In this document: one piece after another, positions 17,531-26,007 of the stretch | Layout of the letters: each line of letters starts with the position of its first letter | Position numbering within the stretch: position 1 is the stretch's first letter | NCBI GenBank assembly: GCA_001914405.1 | Contig: MSDW01000001.1 | Span: forward strand, 1,367,169 to 1,431,168 | DNA from: Candidatus Methanohalarchaeum thermophilum | GTDB taxonomy: Archaea > Halobacteriota > Methanonatronarchaeia > Methanonatronarchaeales > Methanonatronarchaeaceae | DNA length: 64,000 bases | Reading direction: 5' to 3' | The notes under the pieces: model-generated | Told to the model about the DNA's origin: nothing | The model's input: the letters and a program-made list of their open reading frames with translations, nothing else | Databases searched by the model: none | Program-made: the position numbers and the translations under genes

Positions 17531-19147
17531 TTAAAAATCATCTAGGCCTGGGTCCTGGTTTATTCCATAAGGGAGGAAATCGATGTCCCAGACATCTTCG
17601 GGGGATAAAGGTTCTTCATATCCTAACGCATGATGCATATTACGAAGCTGTTTATCCAATAAAGAAGAATTACCTGCTAAAACCCTAAATATATCGTGCA
17701 ACCAACTTCGCCCAACTGTAAAGGGACAAGTATTTATACATTGTTCACAAGATGCTCCATTTTCCATCCAAAACCTTAAACATGTCTTAGGCCTTGAATA
17801 CCACTTATAAACTCCTTCATTCTTACTTCCATCAAACTTAACATCTGAGTTAACTCTTTCCCAGGATGTAGGGGTTTTTTCCTCATAACCCCATGTTTTT
17901 TCACCATAGGTAATAGTGTTAGAAGGACAGTTAATAGCACACAATTTACATCCCTTACAAAACTCCTGTAATCCAAAGTAAATAGGTTTATCCGGCTCAA
18001 GCGGCATATCAGTAAATACCTTAGCAATAGGACGATGGTTACCTCCAAAAACAGGATGAACATGTCTGCTATGCCGACCTCCTTCACCAAGACCAGCATC
18101 TACAGCTAGAGGAACATTAATCGTCCACTCATTTCCTCCCCAATGGGACTTAGCCCTGTATCCCATTGAACGAATAAAAACCTCTAACATAAACCTTAAA
18201 AGATTCGTACGAGAATAACCCATGGAGTTAGGTCTAGGAGCAAATGTCCTAGTATTATACTGTGTCTGAAAAAAAGGTTGTTCAACTGTGGCAACAACGA
18301 TTCTATCCATCTCGGAAGGGACAAGTCTTTTGCCATTTCTCACTTGAACTTCATCTACCTCATCAGTGAATTCAACATTAGCATTAACCCAGTTAATAGA
18401 CCTCTCTACAGTTGTAACTCCCATGTCACCTGCACCACATAACCTTGCCGCTGTCCAAACCATCTTTCTAAGTGTTTTTGGATCAGAAATCTCAGGAGGC
18501 CGATTTTCAAGTTCCTCAGGAATCAACTCATCTGTAGCAGCTTCAGCTCCATGCATCGCTTCACTCATATCATAAGCACCATTAACAACACTTAAAGCTG
18601 CTAAAGCCCTGGCCATACCAGGACTCGAAACCTCTATATCATCCACTTTCTTACCAAAAGATGCACCTGCGGCAATCTTAGACTCATCAATTAATGCAAT
18701 TTGCCTAGGATTCGTGTAATCAAAACTATAACGTAATACACCACCCTGTGACTTCAACCATTTAGCAATATCACCAAAAACAGCAAAATCATTTTTATCT
18801 TCTTCTCTACTTCCCCACCTCTGATAAACTTCATCATCTACCCTATAAAGAGTTGGAGTTGGACTATCCAGTTCCTTAACCCCTAAAACCCTACTACTAC
18901 TCTCATCCGCAATAGCCTTTAAACCACTCTCAAGTGAACCATCCAAGAATTTTTTATGAGCAAAAAGCTGGGCTAAGACAGCTGTACCTGCTCCCCCACC
19001 AAAAAACTTCAGTAGAGTCCTTCTAGATAATTCAGTATCCCTTATCTCTTTAAATATCCTTTTAAACTCCTTATCGACCTCCTTGCTATCAACGCCATCA
19101 CCCTTCGACATCTCCTCCAATCCTTCAGAAAAACCCTTAATCTGCAT
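17531..19147 (-). CDS. Reductive-dehalogenase (RdhA) homologue, Tat-exported, two [4Fe-4S]
   Basis: A 538-residue protein with the architecture of RdhA, the corrinoid and iron-sulfur enzyme that removes halogen from organic compounds. A twin-arginine signal SRRTLLK (41-47) is followed by a Gly/Ala hydrophobic stretch. The catalytic region includes MVWTAARLCGAGDMGVTTVE, similar to the RdhA segment preceding the active-site Tyr. Two ferredoxin-like clusters follow: CKGCKLCAINCP (397-408) and Cys456, 467, 470, 474 (Cys-x10-Cys-x2-Cys-x3-Cys-Pro). No cobalamin box of the DxHxxG type is present, as expected for RdhA. Upstream is a TATA-like CATATTTATG about 30 nt before ATG, suggesting a nearly leaderless mRNA; a second ATG is at codon 13. 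Whether the substrate is a halogenated compound is unknown. Confidence 0.8.
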   Translation of the reverse strand: MQIKGFSEGLEEMSKGDGVDSKEVDKEFKRIFKEIRDTELSRRTLLKFFGGGAGTAVLAQLFAHKKFLDGSLESGLKAIADESSSRVLGVKELDSPTPTLYRVDDEVYQRWGSREEDKNDFAVFGDIAKWLKSQGGVLRYSFDYTNPRQIALIDESKIAAGASFGKKVDDIEVSSPGMARALAALSVVNGAYDMSEAMHGAEAATDELIPEELENRPPEISDPKTLRKMVWTAARLCGAGDMGVTTVERSINWVNANVEFTDEVDEVQVRNGKRLVPSEMDRIVVATVEQPFFQTQYNTRTFAPRPNSMGYSRTNLLRFMLEVFIRSMGYRAKSHWGGNEWTINVPLAVDAGLGEGGRHSRHVHPVFGGNHRPIAKVFTDMPLEPDKPIYFGLQEFCKGCKLCAINCPSNTITYGEKTWGYEEKTPTSWERVNSDVKFDGSKNEGVYKWYSRPKTCLRFWMENGASCEQCINTCPFTVGRSWLHDIFRVLAGNSSLLDKQLRNMHHALGYEEPLSPEDVWDIDFLPYGINQDPGLDDF

Positions 19148-19941
19148 CTAAACTAGAATAAGTAACTAACATAAATATGTCTTTCGGCTATAATAAAAAA
19201 TAAATCACAGCACCTAAAAAAAATAAAAAAAAACCAAAAAATAAAAACTAAATAAAAATAAAAAACTTAAAAAATAATAAACCTAATTAAGTCCTCAAAA
19301 TATGTAATAAAATCAAAATACCAACAAACAACATGGAATATACCTCTTTTTTTTGAAAAACAAAAACAGCTTCTACAAAATCGAGAAAAAAATAATCTCT
19401 CTTTAGATTAGATATTAAAAACTACAAAGGTTAAATATTAAAGATCACAAAGATATCAATTTATTTAACTTTATTACTTAAAAACATATCCCTTGTATCT
19501 CCATATACTAAATATGTAGTATAAGAATAGTTAGAGATTATTTCAACAATTAAAAAAATCTTTAGCCCAATAGCAACTAAACAAGTTTTCGGTAGACCAA
19601 TCTTTCTTTCTAGCTGCTCCTCTTAAGATTAAGATAAATAAATTAATTATCTTTTGTAGGTTTGTAAGGGAGCAACATAGACCCCTTCCTAATCCCTGAT
19701 TAGGAATGGGTAGTTCACTGTAAGATTTTTAGTCTGGAAATTCAAAAATATAAGATGAAAGCTTTTTACAGCAGTAGAAACAATATTTTTCAAAACAAAA
19801 CAATATCAATTTAAAGGGCGTTGCTTACATGTTTAATGATTTCTATAATTTATTTTTAGTTATCTGAAGAATTTCTTTTTCATGATCGTGAGCGAGTAAG
19901 CCGAAGAGTATTTCATGGTTATTTTGAAGGGGTAATAGACT
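19148..19941 (+). other. Gene-free AT-rich stretch
   Basis: No gene is supportable here. The stretch holds the promoter of the RdhA-like operon (minus strand, near 19170-19185), A-rich low-complexity sequence to about 19600, and one cargo-less mini-element at 19659-19713. Confidence 0.5.
19659..19713 (+). repeat. Mini-element or solo end
   Basis: TTTGTAAGGGAGCAACATAG is followed by the hairpin CCTAATCCCTGATTAGG and GGGTAGTTCACT. The leading part matches 13268-13322 in reverse, and the hairpin and end match the right ends of the TnpB elements (for example 27343-27378). There is no cargo between them. Confidence 0.55.
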
Positions 19942-20208
19942 ATGATGGAGGAAGATTCTGTTTTGGAGAAAAAATACGAGAAGGCCTTCAATGAATTAGA
20001 TAAAGAGATTAAAGAAATTGCCAAGAAAAGGGACTGTTTTCCAAGTACAATAAAGAATTATATAAAAGAAGAATGTAACAAAGAAGTTGTGAAAGAAACC
20101 AAGGATGAGAAACTTTTTAGATATATAAAATCAGTTTTATACACCGTAAGAGATGAATTGAAGAGAAAACAGGATATATTTAGAGAAAAAGACAAAACTA
20201 GAGAATAG
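19942..20208 (+). CDS. Small helical hypothetical protein
   Basis: An 88-residue, highly charged frame starting ATGATG (19942 or 19945). It is predicted almost entirely helical, with a possible coiled coil at 8-30 and a charged C-terminus. No membrane segment or Cys pair is seen. A GGGGT stretch about 10 nt upstream may serve as a weak ribosome-binding site. No family is recognised, and the gene has no obvious partner. The motif FPSTIKNYIKEE might be a short helix-turn-helix, which is speculative. Confidence 0.5.
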   Translation: MMEEDSVLEKKYEKAFNELDKEIKEIAKKRDCFPSTIKNYIKEECNKEVVKETKDEKLFRYIKSVLYTVRDELKRKQDIFREKDKTRE

Positions 20209-20400
20209 GGAAAAGTGGAAGAATCTTTTAGTTTGTAAAGTTTAAATTGGCTCCAGAAAGAGAAGAGAGTTTTTTATTTTTTTATATGGGGAAGGGCATT
20301 AGCTCTAATTATTTTTGTTTGGTAATAGGAAACCATTATTTATTTTCTTTCTCAAATATTTATTAAAGGAATTTTACGGGTTTTTGAGAGGTAATAGAGT

Positions 20401-21090
20401 ATGATTCTTGTAGCTGGAGCAAGTGGGAGAACTGGGAGAGAGGTTGTTAGGGAGTTAAATTGTTTGGATGAGAGTATAAGAGCGCTTACAACGGATTCAA
20501 CTAAAGAGGATTCTTTGAAAAATTTAGGGGTTTCAGAAGTTTTAATAGGAAATTTGTTTAATAAATCATATTCAGAAAAGGCAGTAGAGGGATGTGAAGC
20601 AGTTATTTGTTGTGTTGGAACAAGATTAAATTTTAGGAAACTATTATTTGGTGATTTAGTTGATGGGGAAGGAGTAATAAATCTTATAAAATCTTCTGAA
20701 AAGGTGAGTGTAAACAAATTTGTTTTACAGTCTTCTCAGGGTATAAATGAATCCAGTGATCTAATTCCTTTTTACATGAAAATTGGTTTTAACTTAACTG
20801 GAATAAAAAAAGCTAAAGAGCGTTCAGAAGAATACCTAAGAAACTCAGGTCTTGATTACACAATTGTTCGTCCTGGTAGATTAGTAAACGATCCACCTAC
20901 GGGAGAGGTTCTTCTTGGTGAAGGAGGTAAAACTGTGATGGGTGAAATCACCAGAGGGGATGTAGCTAAAGTATTGGTAAATTCACTATTCTCAGAAAAA
21001 GCAAAAAATAAAACCTTTGAAATAGTAAACAAATCTAGAGTACAAAAAAAGTATGGTAAAGTAAGGGAATTAAAAAACTTCGAATATTGA
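20401..21090 (+). CDS. NAD(P)-binding SDR-like protein (NmrA/atypical SDR)
   Basis: A 229-residue protein with a Rossmann fold. It has an N-terminal ILVAGASGRTGREVV dinucleotide-binding motif (residues 2-16), GCEAVICCVG as the second nucleotide-binding strand (about 64-73) and a downstream DYTIVRPGRL typical of atypical SDR/NmrA-like proteins. These act as oxidoreductases, epimerases or redox-sensing regulators; the substrate cannot be assigned. The classical YxxxK catalytic pair is not clear. It starts with ATG preceded by GAGAGGTAATAG. It is convergent with the UspA-like gene downstream. Confidence 0.75.
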   Translation: MILVAGASGRTGREVVRELNCLDESIRALTTDSTKEDSLKNLGVSEVLIGNLFNKSYSEKAVEGCEAVICCVGTRLNFRKLLFGDLVDGEGVINLIKSSEKVSVNKFVLQSSQGINESSDLIPFYMKIGFNLTGIKKAKERSEEYLRNSGLDYTIVRPGRLVNDPPTGEVLLGEGGKTVMGEITRGDVAKVLVNSLFSEKAKNKTFEIVNKSRVQKKYGKVRELKNFEY

Positions 21091-21195
21091 TCAAATCTAG
21101 TCAATTAATAGTATTAACTTTTAAATGAATTTTGGCTGAATTGCCATCATTTGTTTTAGATATTAGCGTTTTGATTGATTGTTTTTCTTTGTTTT

Positions 21196-22110
21196 TTAGC
21201 GAATGAATTTCTGGAATCTATTTATTATTTTGTCTAGGAATGATTCCTTAAATGGTTTTTTGGTCATTAAGACTGTGTCATCTGTTTCGTGTGCGATTTT
21301 TTCAGGTAATGTACCAAATAATGTTCTTTGCAATGGTTTTCTTCTTGTTCCTCCTAAACAAACTGTATCATAGTTTTCGGTTTGTTTGAGTAGGGCCTGT
21401 TCTATGTTTTGATTTTGAGCTACTTCTATTTTTGATTGGTATTCTTCTTCTGGTATTGATGTCTTTTCTGCTGCTTTTTTTATTATCTCTTGGCCTTTTT
21501 CTCTTTGTCTTTTTTTGTCTTCTTTTTTCTCTTGGATTCTTAGAAGAGTTAATTTGGAGAGTTCTGTATATTTATGAAGTTGGTAGGCTTTTTCTATGGC
21601 CAATGGGGCGTTTGGGCCATCTCCGACTAGAGCGACTATATCTTTGAATTTTGCTGGACCTATTTTTACAACTGTGGTTTCACATGGTGCGTTTCTTACG
21701 ATTAAATCTATTTTTGAGCCAAATATATAGTCTCTTTTACTTAGTCTTCCTTCCCATCCTATTATTAATTCATTTGCTTCTTCTTCCTCAACTACATCGA
21801 GAATTGTTTCAGATATCGATCTACTTATTATCCCTCTTGTTCTTACTGGTGTTTCTTCTGCTATTATGTCCTTTGAATGTTCTAACATCTTTTTTTGGTT
21901 TTCTAATCTCTTTTTTTCAAATTCTTTGGCTTGGCGAGGAGATACTTGTGTTGGAATAGGTAATATATTAAGAGCCAATATTTCTGGTTCCTTTTTCTGA
22001 TTAGCGACAGCGTTTGCAGTTTCTAATAATCCTCTCTGAGTCTCTGGATTAGCTATAGGTACAACTATCGTGTATTTTTCTTTTGTAGCTTCTTTTTCTT
22101 TTTGAGCCAT
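21196..22110 (-). CDS. Universal stress protein (UspA) domain protein
   Basis: A 304-residue protein with two UspA-like halves. The first (about 12-150) begins KYTIVVPIANPETQRGLLETA and contains ANELIIGWEGRLSKRDYIFGSKIDLIVRNAPCETTVVK. The second (about 158-285) begins FKDIVALVGDGPNAPLAIEKA and ends GTLPEKIAHETDDTVLMTK. In haloarchaea such tandem UspA proteins are commonly encoded beside, or fused to, APC-family amino-acid permeases. Here the gene starts 54 nt after the permease stop on the same strand, so an operon is likely. It probably regulates the transporter by binding nucleotides, which is inference from family context. Confidence 0.8.
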   Translation of the reverse strand: MAQKEKEATKEKYTIVVPIANPETQRGLLETANAVANQKKEPEILALNILPIPTQVSPRQAKEFEKKRLENQKKMLEHSKDIIAEETPVRTRGIISRSISETILDVVEEEEANELIIGWEGRLSKRDYIFGSKIDLIVRNAPCETTVVKIGPAKFKDIVALVGDGPNAPLAIEKAYQLHKYTELSKLTLLRIQEKKEDKKRQREKGQEIIKKAAEKTSIPEEEYQSKIEVAQNQNIEQALLKQTENYDTVCLGGTRRKPLQRTLFGTLPEKIAHETDDTVLMTKKPFKESFLDKIINRFQKFIR

Positions 22111-22164
22111 TGCTTCCTTTAGAACTCCTTTTGAAGGTGCTTTTTCTTTTGCATATATAAGGTA

Positions 22165-23412
22165 CTAGATTATTCCAACTACTATTATAGCTGTTCCTAC
22201 AGCCTGTACTGTTGAACTCATTAGTGCTACTATAGCTATTGATGAAATTATTCCAAGTATAGGAACAACTGGATATAGTGGGACTTGAAAGCTCGGGTTG
22301 TAGTCATCCGCTTTGGTTTCTCTCATAACTATTAGAGAGATATGGACAAGTATATATGTGATTAAATATGAGAATCCTGCTATTCTCGATAATGTATCTA
22401 TTTTAACTCCTAATGCGATTAACCCTAATATAAAAATCCCTGTTACAAGAATTGAACGATAAGGGGTTCTGTATCTTTTATGTATTTGATTCAGCCAGTT
22501 ACTCAGTATTTTATCTTTTCCCATTGCAAAATTTATTCTACTTGCAGATAATATAGAAGCGTTTGCGCTTGATATTGTAGCAAATGCTGCTCCTATTATC
22601 ATTGCTGTTGCACCTATCGGCCCAAGAAATATTTCTGCTACATCAGCTACAGGTATTTGGGATTGTGCTAGGCTTGGAGTGGATAATGTTCCTATGCTAA
22701 TGAACATAACTAATGCATATAATGCGGTGGGTGTTAATACAGCAGCTATCATCGAGAGAGGGAGGTTCTTTCTTGGGTTCTTTATTTCTTCTGCACTTGA
22801 TGCAATTACTTCAAAACCAATGAAACTAACATATAGCGTTCCTATTGCAGTGAACACATTTCCCCAGCCTTTTGATACAAATGGATCAAGATTAGAAAGA
22901 TCTACTTTGAAAAATCCTGCTCCTATAAATACAAAAATAAGTACTAGTAATAATATCACAATTATATTTTGTAGGAAACCTGTTTCTTTTACGCCTCTAT
23001 AATTAACCGCTATCAATATAGCTGCCATCACCAATGCAGCTATAGCTATATTCTGAGGAGTAGATGCTACATACCTTCCAAATCCACGCATATAAAAAGC
23101 AGATGCAAACATTAACCCTATCCACATGCTGAATCCAGCTATACATCCAAATATAGTTCCTAGACTATGATTAACATAGTAATAACTCCCACCAGTCTTT
23201 GGCATACCCGTAGCTAACTCAGAAAGAGATAATGCAGCTAATAGAGAAATTACTCCTCCTCCAATAAATGAAATAATACTAGCTGGTCCTGCATCCTGAG
23301 CAGCTACACTGGGCAAAACAAATATACCTGCCCCTATCATTGTCCCAAGGCCCAAAGTATATGCTTCTAAAAAGCCTAGATCCCTTGCAAGTTCTCCATC
23401 AGATTCAGCTAT
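22165..23412 (-). CDS. APC-superfamily amino-acid permease, probable ATA start
   Basis: An integral membrane transporter with about twelve helices. Family motifs include [15 protein letters not shown] in the first helix and [19 protein letters not shown]-like sequence ([13 protein letters not shown]) in the second and third. The usual first ATG/GTG/TTG is TTG 23355, which would cut the conserved N-terminus. The frame continues upstream through [19 protein letters not shown], as in homologues. An AGGAGG (23420-23425) sits 7 nt before ATA (23410-23412), so ATA is the probable initiator, or a decayed ATG. No alternative start exists in between. It is the first gene of an operon with the UspA-like gene. 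Confidence 0.8.
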   Translation of the reverse strand: MAESDGELARDLGFLEAYTLGLGTMIGAGIFVLPSVAAQDAGPASIISFIGGGVISLLAALSLSELATGMPKTGGSYYYVNHSLGTIFGCIAGFSMWIGLMFASAFYMRGFGRYVASTPQNIAIAALVMAAILIAVNYRGVKETGFLQNIIVILLLVLIFVFIGAGFFKVDLSNLDPFVSKGWGNVFTAIGTLYVSFIGFEVIASSAEEIKNPRKNLPLSMIAAVLTPTALYALVMFISIGTLSTPSLAQSQIPVADVAEIFLGPIGATAMIIGAAFATISSANASILSASRINFAMGKDKILSNWLNQIHKRYRTPYRSILVTGIFILGLIALGVKIDTLSRIAGFSYLITYILVHISLIVMRETKADDYNPSFQVPLYPVVPILGIISSIAIVALMSSTVQAVGTAIIVVGII

Positions 23413-23425
23413 TCTTTGTCCTCCT
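23413..23425 (-). promoter_or_regulatory. Ribosome-binding site placing the permease start at ATA
   Basis: AGGAGG (reverse complement of 23420-23425) lies 7 nt upstream of the ATA codon at 23412-23410. No other start codon has a comparable signal in this frame. Confidence 0.6.
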
Positions 23426-23449
23426 ATTACTTTATCTCTTAATTTTACA

Positions 23450-23524
23450 ATATATTTTATCTAAATTTAAATAACATATATTTTTTAGAACATATTTTAT
23501 CTAGATTTAAATAACATATATTCT
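23450..23524. repeat. Tandem duplication in the permease upstream region
   Basis: The unit ATTTTATCTAAATTTAAATA with a following ACATATATT is present twice, about 38 nt apart, with one or two base differences (AAATTT against AGATTT). Both copies hold TATA-like sequence, so the duplication may affect the permease promoter. Confidence 0.65.
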
Positions 23525-23559
23525 AATTCTATTTGTCCTTTTTACTTTTAAAATTTTAT

Positions 23560-24006
23560 AGTAGAGTATGGCAGAAGATCCTCGCGGCTCTTCCTTTTGG
23601 GATGGATGCCTTAAATAACACTTAAAGGGTATTATTAACCGGTTGAAGTAGTTGGAAGTTGGTTGGATTGGTTGCTCTATCAAAAAGCGATTTCCATGTC
23701 TCTTGAGGTATTATGGCTAAGTTAAAAGCCCCAATACTCTACATCGAATAAGGTGTATTTGGGGAACTTGAAACCTTTGTGGGTGAGTCCTAGTGGCTGA
23801 TGTAGGATCAATCAAGGCTGAATTAAGGGAACCACTTGGTTAGTATATGACACTATTTTGTGTCCTAATTTAAGTCTTTTCTTGGAGCAAAGAATTCCGA
23901 TGATGATCAGGATGCAGTAAGAGAAGCTCCTCTGGATGGAAAATCAAACTCCACCCCAGATAAGGCTCACACGGAAGCCCCACAGCTTTGCTGTGTAGTC
24001 ACTTGA
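23560..24006 (+). mobile_element. Family A non-coding IS605-like element, copy A3
   Basis: It follows TTTAT (23555-23559) and ends near CACTTGAT, a decayed CACTTCAC. Conserved blocks in order are ACATCGAATAAGGTGTAT, TCCTAGTGGCTGATGTAGGA, TTAGTATATGACA and GATAAGGCTCACA. The characteristic stem is present in a third form, CAGGA pairing with TCCT-C-TG (one bulge). It is about as long as A1 and A2 but clearly diverged. Confidence 0.65.
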
Positions 24007-24012
24007 TGAATA

Positions 24013-24205
24013 GTTTATTTTAGATGTGACATCCTAGCCCTAAAGGACGAGGTCTTACCCAACCACAAAAGATAAGCTTGAAATGCTTGAATAGGATGTT
24101 GTGGCGATGTTTCAACGGCACAGAGGACAAGATTTTATTGAGGCTAAGGTTTTATGGAAGCTATATTCTTTTTGTCCAATAGAGGACATTACTCGGCTAG
24201 TTTTT
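24013..24205 (-). repeat. Inverted element fragment with a haloarchaeal-type right end
   Basis: GATGTGACATCCTAGCCCTA, read in reverse, ends AGGATGTCACAT, the same terminal sequence as the right end of the element at 35498 (GAGGATGTCACAT). GCCCTAAAGGACGAGG can form the terminal hairpin. The matching left end is not recognised. It lies directly after copy A3. The 71-residue plus-strand frame inside it (24101-24316) is rejected. Confidence 0.4.
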
Positions 24206-24276
24206 GGGGTTTTTATTTTTCTTGTTATCTCTCGAATTTATATTTATAAAAATAAAATGTTGGTTTTGTGTGGTTG

Positions 24277-24681
24277 TTATTGTAACTCTTTACCTGCATT
24301 TGGGCCTGGAGTATGATTTATGACTTTTTTTACTTTTACTTTAACGGCATATTCTGGCTTAGGCAGATCCATTGGCAGTTTACTAACTTCTTCAACGACT
24401 TTATCGTAAATTGGTCCACTATCTAGTAATTCTGCTTTTCCTTTTATTTCGTATCCTTCCATTTCTTGGTAATTCACTACTGAGATAGCAACTTCAGGAT
24501 TTTTCTTTATGTTTTCTGATGTTCTTCCTGGATACATATCTGCGTAAACTATGGTTTCGTTATCCATGGCTTTTAATGAACCCTTTGGAGCGACATTTGG
24601 TATTCCCTTTTCGTCTACAGTAGCTACCTCGCAAGAGTTATTTTCTATAAACTCAATTAGTTCTTCATTTAAAGAACCCAA
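24277..24681 (-). CDS. Pyridoxamine 5'-phosphate oxidase-like (PNPOx) FMN-binding protein
   Basis: A 134-residue split-barrel protein. The N-terminal half has CEVATVDEKGIPNVAPKGSL (17-36), followed by VYADMYPGRTSENIKKNPEVAISV, the usual FMN-phosphate contact region, and the C-terminal PEYAVKVKVKKVINHTPG. The family binds FMN, F420 or heme and is often annotated only by fold; the substrate is unknown. It starts with TTG at 24681, supported by AAGGAGG about 10 nt upstream. It appears to be monocistronic. Confidence 0.8.
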   Translation of the reverse strand: MGSLNEELIEFIENNSCEVATVDEKGIPNVAPKGSLKAMDNETIVYADMYPGRTSENIKKNPEVAISVVNYQEMEGYEIKGKAELLDSGPIYDKVVEEVSKLPMDLPKPEYAVKVKVKKVINHTPGPNAGKELQ

Positions 24682-24774
24682 AAATAAAACCTCCTTTAAA
24701 ATTATTTAAGTGAAAATTACTTTAATATTTTACCTAAATACTTCATTTTTTTCTAGGAAATTGTAGTAGAATTT

Positions 24775-25188
24775 AACTTATTTGGTGAGAAATCTCCTTC
24801 CTTTCTTTGATAGGATGGAGGATGAATCATTACAAGATATTTGTACTTGGGTGGCCAATGGGGGTTTTTGTTGAGAGGTTTTCAGCCTATGAGTCAAGTT
24901 TGAGTGGGCAAGCACTTGAGCGCAAGGCTCCATCGCAATAGATAGGTGGTGGGGTTGGGAACGGGGCTCTTGTGGCCGAGCCTAGGACCAAGGCACATGA
25001 TGGCGATGGACATGGCCATAAGTACTGGAAACCAGTATTTAAGTCCTTGTAGGACCTGCAATATCCTATCAGACCGTGCCTACCTTCGTTAGACCATTCG
25101 GTAACAAGACACCAAACCCTGGATCCCGGTCCTGTGAATGGATGGAAGCACCTTCCTAATCAAGGATTAGGTAGGTGAGGAGGTCACG
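24775..25188 (+). mobile_element. Family D non-coding IS605-like element
   Basis: The left end (ACTTATTTGGTGAGAAATCT, then CCTTCC...GGATGGAGGATGAATCA) and the right end (GGAAGCACCTTCCTAATCAA, GGATTAGGTAGGTGAGGAGG, TCACGC) match the general end layout of the other elements. The roughly 330-nt interior is more GC-rich than its surroundings, contains many short self-complementary blocks (for example AAGTCCTTGTAGGACCTG, GAACGGGGCTCTTGTGGCCG) and is not similar to family A. No gene is seen. A structured RNA is likely. Confidence 0.55.
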
Positions 25189-25319
25189 CTAGGTTGTTGT
25201 TACATTAGTTGAGGTGGATGGATCTTTTTCTTGCCTGTTTGTATCTGGTGAGGGACTGGATCTAATGAGTTATTTATTTTTTATATCTGGTTTTTAGGTT
25301 TTTGGAGTTTGTTGGATTC

Positions 25320-25823
25320 TTATGCGAAGTTGTCGGCTGTTCCTGCTCCTAGTGTGGAGAATAGAGAAGTTATTATTATTACATTGATAACGTTTTGAGT
25401 TAGGTTGATGAAATTTGGTATTATTCCTAAGAATAGGAGAACTAAGGTTGGTAGAATGTATCCTACAAATAGTAATGATACGAGTCTTAGGGAGAATTCG
25501 GGTTCTCCTTCGTTTTCTTTCATTTTTTGAAATTTTGCTTCGTATATAATCATGTATCCAATTGTAAAAGTTAGTAAAACTGTTATTAAGCTATGTATTG
25601 GATTCATTGCTTTTGCTATATTCCATACTTCTTCGGTTACGCAGAAGGGAGAGGTTAGTAGTAGTCCTCCAATTATTTGCTGAGCAAGATCATCGTATCC
25701 AAATCTATCAGCTCTGCTTTTGTAGTGAAAACGGTCTCTGATTTTTTTAAATCTAGTTATTTCATTTTTTAGCTCTTTTAAGTCTTCTTCTACTTTTTCT
25801 GATCTGTCTTCTTTTCTACTCAT
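25320..25823 (-). CDS. DUF2391-like integral membrane protein
   Basis: A 167-residue protein with a charged, coiled-coil-like cytoplasmic N-terminus (1-40) followed by four hydrophobic helices (about 47-65, 72-93, 107-130, 138-160). DDLAQQIIGGLLLTSPFCVTEEVW (about 45-68) resembles the signature of the DUF2391/COG4711 membrane family found in many archaea and cyanobacteria. Function is unknown. It stands alone between a family D element and a TnpB element. Assignment to DUF2391 is from memory of the motif. Confidence 0.65.
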   Translation of the reverse strand: MSRKEDRSEKVEEDLKELKNEITRFKKIRDRFHYKSRADRFGYDDLAQQIIGGLLLTSPFCVTEEVWNIAKAMNPIHSLITVLLTFTIGYMIIYEAKFQKMKENEGEPEFSLRLVSLLFVGYILPTLVLLFLGIIPNFINLTQNVINVIIITSLFSTLGAGTADNFA

Positions 25824-26007
25824 GGTTTTAGCGTTATTTAGATTTGGGTTTTTATCTTATTTTATAGTTTTTTTGTTGTAACTAATTTAAAGTTTTATCT
25901 ATTTGACTGAGAAGACATCCTCCTATATCTCTGATTTAGGTGGGTGATGAATCAGTCCTAGGAAAAGGTTTAAACATAATCAGAAATATATGCTATATGT
26001 TAGGAAG

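Noticed and set aside
17776-18099. Alternative 107-residue frame within the RdhA-like gene
   Set aside because: Shadow in another frame of a well-supported gene with iron-sulfur motifs.
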